The position numbers were made by a program, and so were the translations under genes. From Planctomycetota bacterium (lineage in GTDB: Bacteria > Planctomycetota > Phycisphaerae > Sedimentisphaerales > Anaerobacaceae): DNA of 13,793 nt. Location: positions 1 through 13,793 of the forward strand of contig JAGLNB010000140.1 of assembly GCA_023139715.1 (NCBI GenBank). The letters run 5' to 3'. The notes beneath the pieces are model-generated. The model worked only from the letters and a program-made list of their open reading frames with translations. It ran no database searches and was not told the DNA's origin. Positions 1 to 6,638 of this stretch are shown here, piece after piece (the first letter of the stretch is position 1; each line of letters begins with the position of its first letter).

Positions 1-927
1 CCAATACTTTCGCAACAGCGAATCGAGGAAAATGCGAAGACATATTTATCGCAGGCCGCCAAAATTATCGACACTTCAGAAAGTAAACTTGAAATCCGAC
101 ACAACAGCGAATGGCTGGAAAAATTAACAGCAATGGAAATTATACAATTGGCTTCCAAAAAAACAGTCTCCCAAATGCTGCAGAGAGACAGTTTCAAAAA
201 ACGCCTGAAAGCCGATGAAGATATTTATATGCACGAATTTATCTATCCGCTTATGCAGGCCTATGATTCGGTTGTGGTAAAAAGCAATGTTGAGCTTGGC
301 GGAACCGACCAGACTTTTAATAATCTCGCAGGCCGTGATATTCAGCGGGCATACGGCCAAGACGCGCAAATTGTAATCACTATGCCAATTCTTGTCGGCC
401 TCGACGGCAAAGAGAAAATGAGCAAATCCAAAAACAATTACATCGGCGTAACAGATGAGCCGGCGGAAATGTTTGGCAAAGTGATGAGTATTTCCGATGA
501 AATGATGGAAAATTATTTTACGCTTCTAACCGATTTTCCAGCTGAAAAAATCGCTGAACTTACCAACTCAGATAAAACTCATCCGAAACAGGCAAAGGTT
601 TTGCTTGGCAAAACGATTGTAAGTATATTTTACGACCAAACAGCAGCCGAAGCGGCAGCGGCACAGTTTGAAAATGTTTTTGCAAAAAAACAGATGCCGG
701 ATGAAATTGATGAGATTGAAATTTCAGCCCAGCCGGTTATGGCAAGCAAACTCCTGCTTTACTGCAAACTCGTCCAAACCGGCGGCGAAGGCAAACGAAT
801 GATAAAACAATCAGCTGTTAGTATTGACAGCAAAAAAATCAGCGACCCGAATCTTGAAATCATACCAAAAGATGGAATGATTATTCAGGTCGGCAAACGT
901 AAATTCGCAAAACTTTCAGTAAAATAA
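1..927 (+). CDS. tyrS: Tyrosyl-tRNA synthetase, C-terminal part (5' end outside window)
   Basis: Class I aminoacyl-tRNA synthetase that charges tRNA-Tyr in the cytoplasm. The reading frame is open from base 1, so the gene starts upstream; 308 residues are visible and the N-terminal HIGH half of the Rossmann fold is missing. The tyrosine pocket segment 'YPLMQAYDS...ELGGTDQTFN' (bases ~244-321) has the Q-x-x-D and GGTDQ pattern typical of TyrRS rather than TrpRS. The KMSKS ATP-binding loop is exact at 415-429. The last ~60 residues (from ~730) look like an S4-type RNA-binding domain ('KLVQTGGEGKRMIKQ...VSIDSKKI...DGMIIQVGKRKFAKL'). The next gene begins 18 bp after the stop, so the two are probably co-transcribed. 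Identity is very safe; the true start cannot be seen. Confidence 0.97.
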   Translation, partial: PILSQQRIEENAKTYLSQAAKIIDTSESKLEIRHNSEWLEKLTAMEIIQLASKKTVSQMLQRDSFKKRLKADEDIYMHEFIYPLMQAYDSVVVKSNVELGGTDQTFNNLAGRDIQRAYGQDAQIVITMPILVGLDGKEKMSKSKNNYIGVTDEPAEMFGKVMSISDEMMENYFTLLTDFPAEKIAELTNSDKTHPKQAKVLLGKTIVSIFYDQTAAEAAAAQFENVFAKKQMPDEIDEIEISAQPVMASKLLLYCKLVQTGGEGKRMIKQSAVSIDSKKISDPNLEIIPKDGMIIQVGKRKFAKLSVK

Positions 928-945
928 AAACAGTATCGAAAAATT

Positions 946-1527
946 ATGAAATTACCAGAACTTAAAGACAGCAGAAAATATGTCGGATTATACATTTTTG
1001 ATTTCGGCGAAAATTGCAGCGTTGGTTTTACAGCCGAAGAAGTAGCCGAACTTCTCGAAAGCGAAAAATATAAAGATGGAAAAGTTTATAAAATATATAA
1101 CGCTTATCCTGATGGCCGGCTCGAATTAAAAGGTATCCCTTCAGAAATTTTTCAGCTTGAAGCAGGAATATTTTTCTGTTCTGAGAAAATCGAAACTACC
1201 CAGGACGATTTCAAATCGCTTGTGAATCTCGCTGTTCGCATTTCGCCGCCGTGTCGAGCAAAAGTGCATCTTGCAAAATACACCGATGGTAAATTCGCAG
1301 TGGCTTTGATTTATCCGGCTGAATACGACAGCGAAATCAGCAGTTGGCTTTTGAAGGGCAAATATAAAACAGACGGTTCGGCTTTCGGTGGAATTAAAGC
1401 GGTAAGCGAGTATTACAATACGCAATATAAGATTCTCGAAAAACACCAGCTGTTTGGTCAGTCGCAATGGGCTAATCGCAGCGGTCATGAACTACTGGCG
1501 AATCTAAAACAGGCAGTACAAAGATAA
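946..1527 (+). CDS. Unrecognised 193-aa soluble protein downstream of tyrS
   Basis: I do not recognise this family. The protein is 193 aa, mixed alpha/beta in character, with no signal peptide or membrane segment. It opens 'MKLPELKDSRKYVGLYIFDFG' and has a charged helical stretch 'FTAEEVAELLESEKYKDGKVYKIYNAYPDG' (split here only for description). Cysteines are scattered (e.g. 'FFCSEK', 'SPPCRAK') without a metal-binding pattern. Codon use matches neighbouring genes and the frame stays open for 582 bp, so it looks genuine. It lies 18 bp after tyrS, with only a weak purine-rich stretch before the ATG, which suggests translation within a tyrS operon. Its stop codon directly touches the ATG of the next small ORF. 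No function is assigned. Confidence 0.8.
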   Translation: MKLPELKDSRKYVGLYIFDFGENCSVGFTAEEVAELLESEKYKDGKVYKIYNAYPDGRLELKGIPSEIFQLEAGIFFCSEKIETTQDDFKSLVNLAVRISPPCRAKVHLAKYTDGKFAVALIYPAEYDSEISSWLLKGKYKTDGSAFGGIKAVSEYYNTQYKILEKHQLFGQSQWANRSGHELLANLKQAVQR

Positions 1528-1788
1528 ATGACTATTCAATTAAAGCACAGATTACCAGCAACCCTTCGACTTCGCTCAGGGCAGGCCAGCAACCAGCGAC
1601 CTGCAACAGGTAAAATATTTGGCTCAATAGCCGGCTGGCTAATATCGTTTTTTGGCAAATCACCTGCCAAACCAACCGCAGCCGATTTAAAACGCATCGA
1701 TTTTGGAACCAGCACGCAGCATCTTGGGATAAGATTTACCGAAAAAATCCGCAGCATATTCAGATTTAAATGGCTTAAAAAAAGTTAA
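1528..1788 (+). CDS. Small doubtful ORF (86 aa) with repeat-derived N-terminus
   Basis: The ATG follows the preceding stop codon with no gap (TAA-ATG). There is no clear ribosome binding site. Codons ~10-27 are not normal coding sequence: they read through a 7-bp tandem repeat and an inserted dispersed element, which gives the tell-tale peptide 'LRLRSGQA'. After that comes a short hydrophobic stretch 'IFGSIAGWLISFFG' (residues ~30-43), possibly one membrane segment. A basic C-terminal half follows ('LKRIDFGTSTQHLGIRFTEKIRSIFRFKWLKKS'-like, written here only to show its basic/aromatic nature). The C-terminal half looks protein-like. No start codon exists in this frame between the repeat and the hydrophobic segment, so a real gene would have to start upstream of, or inside, the repeat. 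It could be a small gene damaged by repeat insertion, or non-coding. Family unknown. Confidence 0.4.
   Translation: MTIQLKHRLPATLRLRSGQASNQRPATGKIFGSIAGWLISFFGKSPAKPTAADLKRIDFGTSTQHLGIRFTEKIRSIFRFKWLKKS
1555..1606. repeat. 7-bp tandem repeat split by a dispersed element
   Basis: Heptamers CCAGCAA (1555-1561), CCAGCAA (1586-1592), CCAGCGA (1593-1599) and CCTGCAA (1600-1606) lie in one series. Between the first and second unit is a 22-bp element (1564-1585) that begins CTTCGACTTCGCTCAGG. It is flanked on both sides by the 9-bp direct repeat CCAGCAACC (1555-1563 and 1586-1594). The element reads LRLRSGQA on the plus strand and CPERSRR on the minus strand, peptide signatures I recognise from repeat-derived spurious proteins in many environmental genomes. 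Confidence 0.8.
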
Positions 1789-1922
1789 TTAGACGATACA
1801 ATCGCTATTTTTGTCGCAAAAACACGCTTTTAAATAATTATATCTTTTTTATTGGATATTTTTTTTCAATGCAGCTAAAGTGTGAATTGTACATCTGCCG
1901 ATAATAATGGATATAAACGAAC

Positions 1923-1994
1923 AAAGTAAGAGAAAGATTTTCTCCCCTCCGGAAAACATCGAGAAGTTAATGCTACTCGATGTTTTCTTTTTTT
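1923..1994 (+). ncRNA. Candidate small RNA with C-rich unpaired stretch (tentative)
   Basis: A hairpin GAGAAA-GAT-TTTCTC (1930-1944) is followed by an unpaired CCCTCC (1945-1950) and then a strong intrinsic terminator. An unpaired anti-Shine-Dalgarno-like CCCTCC between two hairpins is the plan of several bacterial sRNAs that block ribosome binding sites. Possible promoter: TTGTAC (1887-1892) and TATAAA (1912-1917), with a poor 19-bp spacer. The same RNA could simply be the 3' tail of the tyrS operon transcript, so a separate sRNA gene is inference only. Confidence 0.25.
1952..1994 (+). terminator. Strong rho-independent terminator
   Basis: A perfect 12-bp stem, GAAAACATCGAG (1952-1963) with CTCGATGTTTTC (1976-1987), has a 12-nt loop and is followed directly by seven T (1988-1994). 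The T tract lies only on the plus-strand side, so it ends rightward transcription from the tyrS cluster or from a local small RNA. It does not serve secA. Confidence 0.9.
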
Positions 1995-2097
1995 ATAGCT
2001 ATCACTGTCTTCTAACTCAGGGATGAATTTTTGTTTGTGTTTACCAACGCTCTGTGTTAAGCAAAGCGCTACTCAGCATTTTTATTTTGTTTAATCG

Positions 2098-2124
2098 CAG
2101 ATTACACTGATTTCGCTGATTTTC
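2098..2124. repeat. Dispersed repeat with 9-bp period
   Basis: Three degenerate 9-bp units, CAGATTACA, CTGATTTCG and CTGATTTTC, follow one another. The phrase resembles the 'cgcagattacactgatt' class of intergenic repeats that I recognise from many bacterial genomes. It lies just downstream of the secA stop codon. Confidence 0.6.
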
Positions 2125-2144
2125 AAAAGGTTTTTTTTATTGCA

Positions 2145-5100
2145 CTAATTTTTTCCGCAGCATTTTTTATATTTTTTACCACTTCCGCATGGGCATGGGT
2201 CGTTTCGGCCAACTTTGGGCTGAGCGAGTTTTATCTGTTTTGTTTTTTGTTCGCCCTGGGGTGCCTGAGCGGCAGCTCGCTGTCTTTGGTCGAGTGCAAA
2301 TTGGCCGATTTCGTCATGAGCTGTTTTGCTAACATTCCAAACGCTTTGCGCTTTCCAGCCGGCTTCGAGTCGGACTTTGAAAATGGTATCAGCCACTTTT
2401 TCCCCAATGGTTTCAAGTGCCTCTTCAAACATCCTGAAACCCTCACGTTTGTATTCAGTTTTTGGGTCTTTCTCCGCCCACGAACGCATCCATATACTAC
2501 TCTTTAGATGGTCCATTGCGTAGAGATGGTCTTTCCATGTGCTGTCGTATATCTGCAATAAAACATATTTTTCAAGGTCGCCAAGTTCTCTTCGCAAAAA
2601 TTCTTTTGCCGCATCAAGGATTATTTCCTTTTCCTGCTCACCGTTATTAAATGTGTCTTCATTAAGCTCAGCACAGAATCTTTCGTTCGCCCAGCTGATT
2701 AATTTCGGCGTATCCAGTTCGGCGATTTTTTCGTCGATTTGTTTTTCGAGTTGGCCTTCGTTAAAACTTCTGCTTAATTCAAGCAGCTGTTTATGCAGGG
2801 CTTTGGGTGTGGCATTTTGTATTTCTTCAACGGACAGATTTGCCTGATACTTTGCGTTTGCCCATTTAGCAAGTGCCTCGAAACCATAAACATTTACTCC
2901 CTGCGGCCCAAAAGCCATATTCATCGCAAACTCGACAGGATATTCAATTTCTCTCTGCTTATATTTTTGAGCTACCTTTTTGGCGAGCAGCTCACCTGCC
3001 TGCTGAGCGGTCAATTCCCTCATATCTTCAATGCCAAATTTCAAATCGAATTTTGCATTTGCCCATTCGCCAAGCATTCGGATTGCAAAATCACTTTCCA
3101 GAAATTCATTAAGATGCGAGCAGTCTTTTTTGGTAATTTGTTCAGCAGCTGCTGCTATTAGTTGTTCTTCGATTTCATCGGGAATGAGATTTTTGATTTT
3201 AGCCGGACTTAAACTGACGCTATAACTTCGCATCGCCCATTTGCATAAACCATCAACATCCCAGCTCTTCGGGTCGGAATAATCTTCAAGGTATTCGCCG
3301 AGCGAAATTGATATTTCATTTGTCGCTGTTTGTATTGATTGTGTTTTGATTTGTTTTTCAATTTCCTCTGAATCTAATCGGCTTATTTCCGCCGGTTTCA
3401 AATCCACGCCAAAATCACTTCTCGCCAACTCGGCGATACATTTGTAAGGATAGATTGCATTTAGAATTGTGCTACAGTTTTTCGTAATGGTTGCATTTAG
3501 CATTTCTTCGATAATGGTTTTCAAATTTTTACCAGCAATGATTCTGCGTCTTTGCGAGTAGAAAATTTTTCGCTGGTAGTCCATTACTTCGTCGTATTCG
3601 AGAACGCTTTTTCTGATTTCAAAATTTCTCTCTTCGACTTTTTTCTGTGCTTTTTCGATTCCTTTACTGATTCTGCTGTGATAGATGGGCTGGCCTTCTT
3701 CCCAGCCAATCCACGAAAGGGCTTTAACCGTCCATTCAGGAGCAAAGATGCTCATTAAATCGTCATCGAAACTGAGGAAAAACTGACTGCTGCCGGCATC
3801 GCCCTGCCTTCCCGTTCGGCCGCGAAGCTGATTATCGATTCTTCTTGCCTCGTGGCGCTCAGTGCCAAGCACATGCAGGCCGCCAATTTCAGCTACGCCG
3901 TCTCCGAGTTTAATATCCGTTCCGCGTCCAGCCATATTTGTTGCTATTGTTACGTTGCCAAACATTTTGCCATCGGCAGCTTTATGTTGATGGCCGGCTT
4001 TTGTAACAATACTGGCTTCTCGTTCGTGCTGCTTGGCGTTTAATACTTCGTGTTCAACTCCGAATTTTTTACCAAGGACAGCTGAAATTGCCTCGCTCTT
4101 TTCGATACTGATTGTTCCAACCAGGACAGGTCTGCCCTGCGAACTGATTTCGCTTATTTGCTCGGCTATTGCGTTGAATTTTTCCGGCATCGATTTATAG
4201 ATTGCATCCTCAATGTCATCTCTAATGCAGGGCTTGTTCGTGGGAATTACAATCGTATCGAGACTGTAGATGTTCATAAATTCTTCAGCTTCTGTTTCAG
4301 CGGTTCCTGTCATTCCGGCAATTTTGTCGTAGAGCTTAAAGAAATTCTGGAACGTAATGGTAGCCAGCGTTTGTGATTCTTCTTTTACTTTTACAGCTTC
4401 CTTTGCTTCGATTGCCTGATGCAGTCCGTCCGACCATTGCCTGCCGTGCATTAGGCGGCCAGTGAATTCGTCAACAATTACAACCTGGCCTTCAATTACT
4501 ACATAATCTTTTTCTCTTTCAAATACGATGTGAGCTCTCAAGCTCTGCTCGAGCAGATGCGGCCATTCCATATTTGAGCCGGTAAAAAATGAGCCGACTT
4601 GCGCAATGTCCTGAGCGGCGCCGAGTCCATCGTGCGTTAAATGTACCTGCTTACGGTCGTATTCAACTTCGTAGTATTCGGTTGCCTGCTCGAGTTTGTA
4701 TTCGGCTTGTTCGAGTTCGTTTTGACTTTTTTCGATTTCGTTTTTTATCTTCTCAATTCGCTCGGCATTTTTTTCTTTTTTAGCGTCAGCCAGTTCACCT
4801 CGATGCGTTGCTACTGTTCTTTTTGCTGCATCTATTTGTTTTTTTGTTTTTTCATAGCCGGCCTGCAAAGCGAGTAGTTTTACAGCTACATCTTTTGCTT
4901 TTTTATATCTTGTAACATCATCGAAAGCCGGGCCGGAAATAATCAGCGGCGTTCTGGCCTCATCAATCAAAATTGAATCGACCTCATCGATGATGGCGTA
5001 TTCCAATTTCCCCTGCGCCATTTGTTTAAGAGACATCTTCATATTATCTCTTAAATAATCGAAGCCGAACTCGTTATTTGTGCCGTAAGTTATATCGCAA

Positions 5101-5630
5101 TCGTATTGCTCTTTTCTGTTATTGCCGCCTGCATCCATATCCGATTGAATTGCGCCGACGGTTAATCCGAGTGATGTGTAAACCGGTGTCATCCATTCGG
5201 CATCTCGTTTGGCGAGGTAATCATTGACCGTTACTACGTGTACTCTTTTGCCGGTCAGATGAACCATATACGCAGCGAGAGTAGCAACGAGTGTTTTGCC
5301 CTCACCAGTAGCCATTTCTGCTATTTTGCCTTCGTACAAAACATTTCCACCGACCAGCTGCACATCGAAATGTCGCATATTCAGGTTTCGCCAGGCGGCC
5401 TCTCTTACAACAGCAAACGCTTCGGGAATAATGTCCTGGGGTTTTGCTGATGATTTTAATTGAGCTTTGAATTGACTGGTTTTGTTTTTTAATTCATCAT
5501 CGCTTAGTTTTTTGATTTGTTCTTCGAAAAGATTTGCGCTGATTGATATTGCAAGATAACTTTTGACCAGCCGCTCATTGCGTGAGCCGAAGATTTTTAA
5601 GAGGGTTTTTCTTATTTTTTTAAGCGGCAT
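2145..5630 (-). CDS. secA: Preprotein translocase ATPase SecA, long form (1161 aa)
   Basis: The ATPase motor that pushes unfolded preproteins through SecYEG at the inner face of the membrane. Visible landmarks are: Walker A ATGEGKT (107-113); the DEAD-like box IDEVDS (214-219); a charged coiled-coil-like insertion (~255-320) in the region of the preprotein cross-linking domain; the second helicase half with ATNMAGRGTDI (563-573) and QLRGRTGRQGD (601-611); the helical scaffold/two-helix finger region (~1013-1072); and a C-terminal zinc-binding SEC-C tail with C1146, C1148, C1157 and C1158. It is about 260 residues longer than E. coli SecA (901 aa). Most of the excess lies at ~731-1012, which contains about five degenerate repeats (see findings). 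The ATG is preceded by a 7-bp repeat array instead of a clear Shine-Dalgarno sequence. Last gene of the TPR-rpsT-efp-secA cluster. Confidence 0.98.
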   Translation of the reverse strand: MPLKKIRKTLLKIFGSRNERLVKSYLAISISANLFEEQIKKLSDDELKNKTSQFKAQLKSSAKPQDIIPEAFAVVREAAWRNLNMRHFDVQLVGGNVLYEGKIAEMATGEGKTLVATLAAYMVHLTGKRVHVVTVNDYLAKRDAEWMTPVYTSLGLTVGAIQSDMDAGGNNRKEQYDCDITYGTNNEFGFDYLRDNMKMSLKQMAQGKLEYAIIDEVDSILIDEARTPLIISGPAFDDVTRYKKAKDVAVKLLALQAGYEKTKKQIDAAKRTVATHRGELADAKKEKNAERIEKIKNEIEKSQNELEQAEYKLEQATEYYEVEYDRKQVHLTHDGLGAAQDIAQVGSFFTGSNMEWPHLLEQSLRAHIVFEREKDYVVIEGQVVIVDEFTGRLMHGRQWSDGLHQAIEAKEAVKVKEESQTLATITFQNFFKLYDKIAGMTGTAETEAEEFMNIYSLDTIVIPTNKPCIRDDIEDAIYKSMPEKFNAIAEQISEISSQGRPVLVGTISIEKSEAISAVLGKKFGVEHEVLNAKQHEREASIVTKAGHQHKAADGKMFGNVTIATNMAGRGTDIKLGDGVAEIGGLHVLGTERHEARRIDNQLRGRTGRQGDAGSSQFFLSFDDDLMSIFAPEWTVKALSWIGWEEGQPIYHSRISKGIEKAQKKVEERNFEIRKSVLEYDEVMDYQRKIFYSQRRRIIAGKNLKTIIEEMLNATITKNCSTILNAIYPYKCIAELARSDFGVDLKPAEISRLDSEEIEKQIKTQSIQTATNEISISLGEYLEDYSDPKSWDVDGLCKWAMRSYSVSLSPAKIKNLIPDEIEEQLIAAAAEQITKKDCSHLNEFLESDFAIRMLGEWANAKFDLKFGIEDMRELTAQQAGELLAKKVAQKYKQREIEYPVEFAMNMAFGPQGVNVYGFEALAKWANAKYQANLSVEEIQNATPKALHKQLLELSRSFNEGQLEKQIDEKIAELDTPKLISWANERFCAELNEDTFNNGEQEKEIILDAAKEFLRRELGDLEKYVLLQIYDSTWKDHLYAMDHLKSSIWMRSWAEKDPKTEYKREGFRMFEEALETIGEKVADTIFKVRLEAGWKAQSVWNVSKTAHDEIGQFALDQRQRAAAQAPQGEQKTKQIKLAQPKVGRNDPCPCGSGKKYKKCCGKN

Positions 5631-5691
5631 TTTTCGTATCTCGTATCTCGTGAAGCGTATCTCGTATTTTTGTTCGCTTCACGTTTCACGT
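5631..5691 (-). repeat. 7-bp tandem repeat filling the efp-secA gap
   Basis: Read on the minus strand toward secA, the units are ACGTGAA, ACGTGAA, GCGAACA, then 5 nt, then ACGAGAT, ACGCTTC, ACGAGAT, ACGAGAT, ACGAAAA, ending directly at the secA ATG. The array occupies all but one base of the 62-bp intergenic gap. No normal ribosome binding site remains; the only candidate is the GAG inside a repeat unit, 9 nt before the ATG. Confidence 0.9.
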
Positions 5692-5692
5692 T

Positions 5693-6253
5693 TTAGTCTT
5701 TGGCTCTCGCTAAATATTCCCCTGTCCGCGTATCAATACGAACAACCTCGCCAACCTTGATAAACGGCGGAACCTGCACAACCAGTCCTGTTTCCATAGT
5801 TGCCGGCTTGGTCTGATTTGTTGCGGTAGCTCCCTTAATATCCGGCGGAGTGTCAGTAACTTCCAAATCAACTGTATTGGGCAGCGTTACAATTACAGGC
5901 ACTCCTTCATTCATGCTAACCGTCAGCTGCGTATTTGGTTTCAGATATTTTGGCCCATCACCAAAGGCATCATCATTGAGCGTAATCTGGTCATAGGTTT
6001 TCGTATCCATCAGGATATGTTCGCTGCCGGCCGAATAGAGATATTCATATGTTTTTTTATCGAGATATGCTTCTTCGATATTTTCTTCCGCTCGCAAACG
6101 AATATTTTGAGTCAGGCCATCAGCCAGTCCTTTTAATTTTGTTTGATAGACCGCTCCTCCTTTGCCGAGTTTTACGTGCTGATAGTCGACAATTGCGTAG
6201 AGTTTTCCGTCAATATTGACGGTCTGGCCCTTCTTCATTTCAGATGCTCTCAT
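5693..6253 (-). CDS. efp: Translation elongation factor P
   Basis: EF-P binds beside the ribosomal P site and rescues ribosomes stalled on proline runs. The frame is open further upstream to 6292, but the ATG at 6253 is the right start. It has GGAG six bases before it and gives 186 aa, the usual EF-P length, beginning 'MRASEMKKGQTV'. The N-terminal KOW-like domain carries the modification loop 'HVKLGKGGAV', with K31 at the position of E. coli K34 / B. subtilis K32. The usual proline of the PGKG loop is leucine here. The C-terminal OB domains end in 'GEVVRIDTRTGEYLARAKD', the classic EF-P C-terminus. No modification enzyme gene is in the window. It lies between rpsT (89-bp gap) and secA (62-bp gap), on the same strand. 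Confidence 0.97.
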   Translation of the reverse strand: MRASEMKKGQTVNIDGKLYAIVDYQHVKLGKGGAVYQTKLKGLADGLTQNIRLRAEENIEEAYLDKKTYEYLYSAGSEHILMDTKTYDQITLNDDAFGDGPKYLKPNTQLTVSMNEGVPVIVTLPNTVDLEVTDTPPDIKGATATNQTKPATMETGLVVQVPPFIKVGEVVRIDTRTGEYLARAKD

Positions 6254-6262
6254 GCTTTGCTC

Positions 6263-6322
6263 CAAAAAATCGTTTTTGCATATCGTATGCAACGTAATTG
6301 TATTTCGCGGCCTTTATGCCGC
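6263..6322 (-). other. Two hairpins in the rpsT-efp gap
   Basis: On the minus strand downstream of rpsT come GCGGC-ATAAAG-GCCGC (6322-6307) and then TTGCATA-CGA-TATGCAA (6292-6276). The second is followed after 5 nt by ATTTTTT (6270-6264), just before the efp ribosome binding site. They may partly terminate or process the transcript after rpsT. The second stem is only 7 bp and AT-rich, so termination would be weak. Confidence 0.4.
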
Positions 6323-6342
6323 CACCTGGATATTTCAGCGAG

Positions 6343-6618
6343 CTATGCTTTTTTTGCTTTTAGAGCGTTTAGCTGCTTTGCCATTTGAGATTTTTTTCTC
6401 GCAGCTGTTTTTTTGTGCATAGTGCTTGTAGCAGCGGTTTTATCGAGTTTCTTTGAAACCAATTTCAATTGCTCTTCAACAGCTGTCGCATCGCCTTTTT
6501 CCAGAGCATCCTCGAAATGTTTGGTTTGTGTTTTTACCTGGCTCTTACGCGCACGGTTAATAGTGTTGCTTTTAGCGTTCTGCCGTACTCTTTTTTTTGC
6601 TGATAATGAATGTGCCAC
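6343..6618 (-). CDS. rpsT: 30S ribosomal protein S20
   Basis: A small basic protein that binds 16S rRNA early in 30S assembly. The 91-aa product starts 'MAHSLSAKKRVRQNAKSNTINRARKSQVKT', reads as a typical S20 N-terminal helix rich in Lys/Arg/Ala, and ends in a Lys/Ala-rich tail 'LNALKAKKA'. The start codon is GTG (6616-6618), supported by a strong AGGAG six to seven bases upstream (minus strand). It starts 20 bp after the stop of the TPR gene, so the two are almost surely co-transcribed. S20 genes in other bacteria often use non-ATG starts and are autoregulated, but nothing here shows autoregulation directly. Confidence 0.97.
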   Translation of the reverse strand: MAHSLSAKKRVRQNAKSNTINRARKSQVKTQTKHFEDALEKGDATAVEEQLKLVSKKLDKTAATSTMHKKTAARKKSQMAKQLNALKAKKA

Positions 6619-6638
6619 TTCGGTCTCCTGTTAAATTA

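Larger units (their letters stand above)
1789..2144. other. Gene-free interval between the tyrS cluster and secA
   Basis: These 356 bases hold no credible ORF. The left part (1789-1920) is AT-rich, with a 6-bp inverted repeat TTTTTG-TCG-CAAAAA at 1808-1822. The middle holds a small hairpin, a C-rich stretch and a strong terminator (1930-1994). The right part (1995-2144) holds a three-unit 9-bp repeat (2098-2124) and nothing else I can name. secA, which ends at 2145 on the other strand, has no evident terminator of its own here. Confidence 0.7.

Noticed and set aside
2041..2074. Imperfect hairpin AACGCT...AGCGCT as a secA terminator
   Set aside because: One mismatch in a 6-bp stem, a long loop, and no T tract on the secA (minus) side.
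2247..4877. Numerous plus-strand frames of 60-120 codons opposite secA
   Set aside because: All are antisense to a continuous, motif-rich secA, lack ribosome binding sites and show shadow composition (Phe/Ser/Cys-rich).
5631..5691. Heptamer arrays as a CRISPR array
   Set aside because: Units are 7 bp with no spacers, and no cas genes are present.
6254..6292. Upstream start for efp adding 13 residues
   Set aside because: The added residues are encoded by the hairpin and ribosome binding site region. GGAG six bases before the ATG at 6253, and the family length of 186 aa, favour the shorter form.
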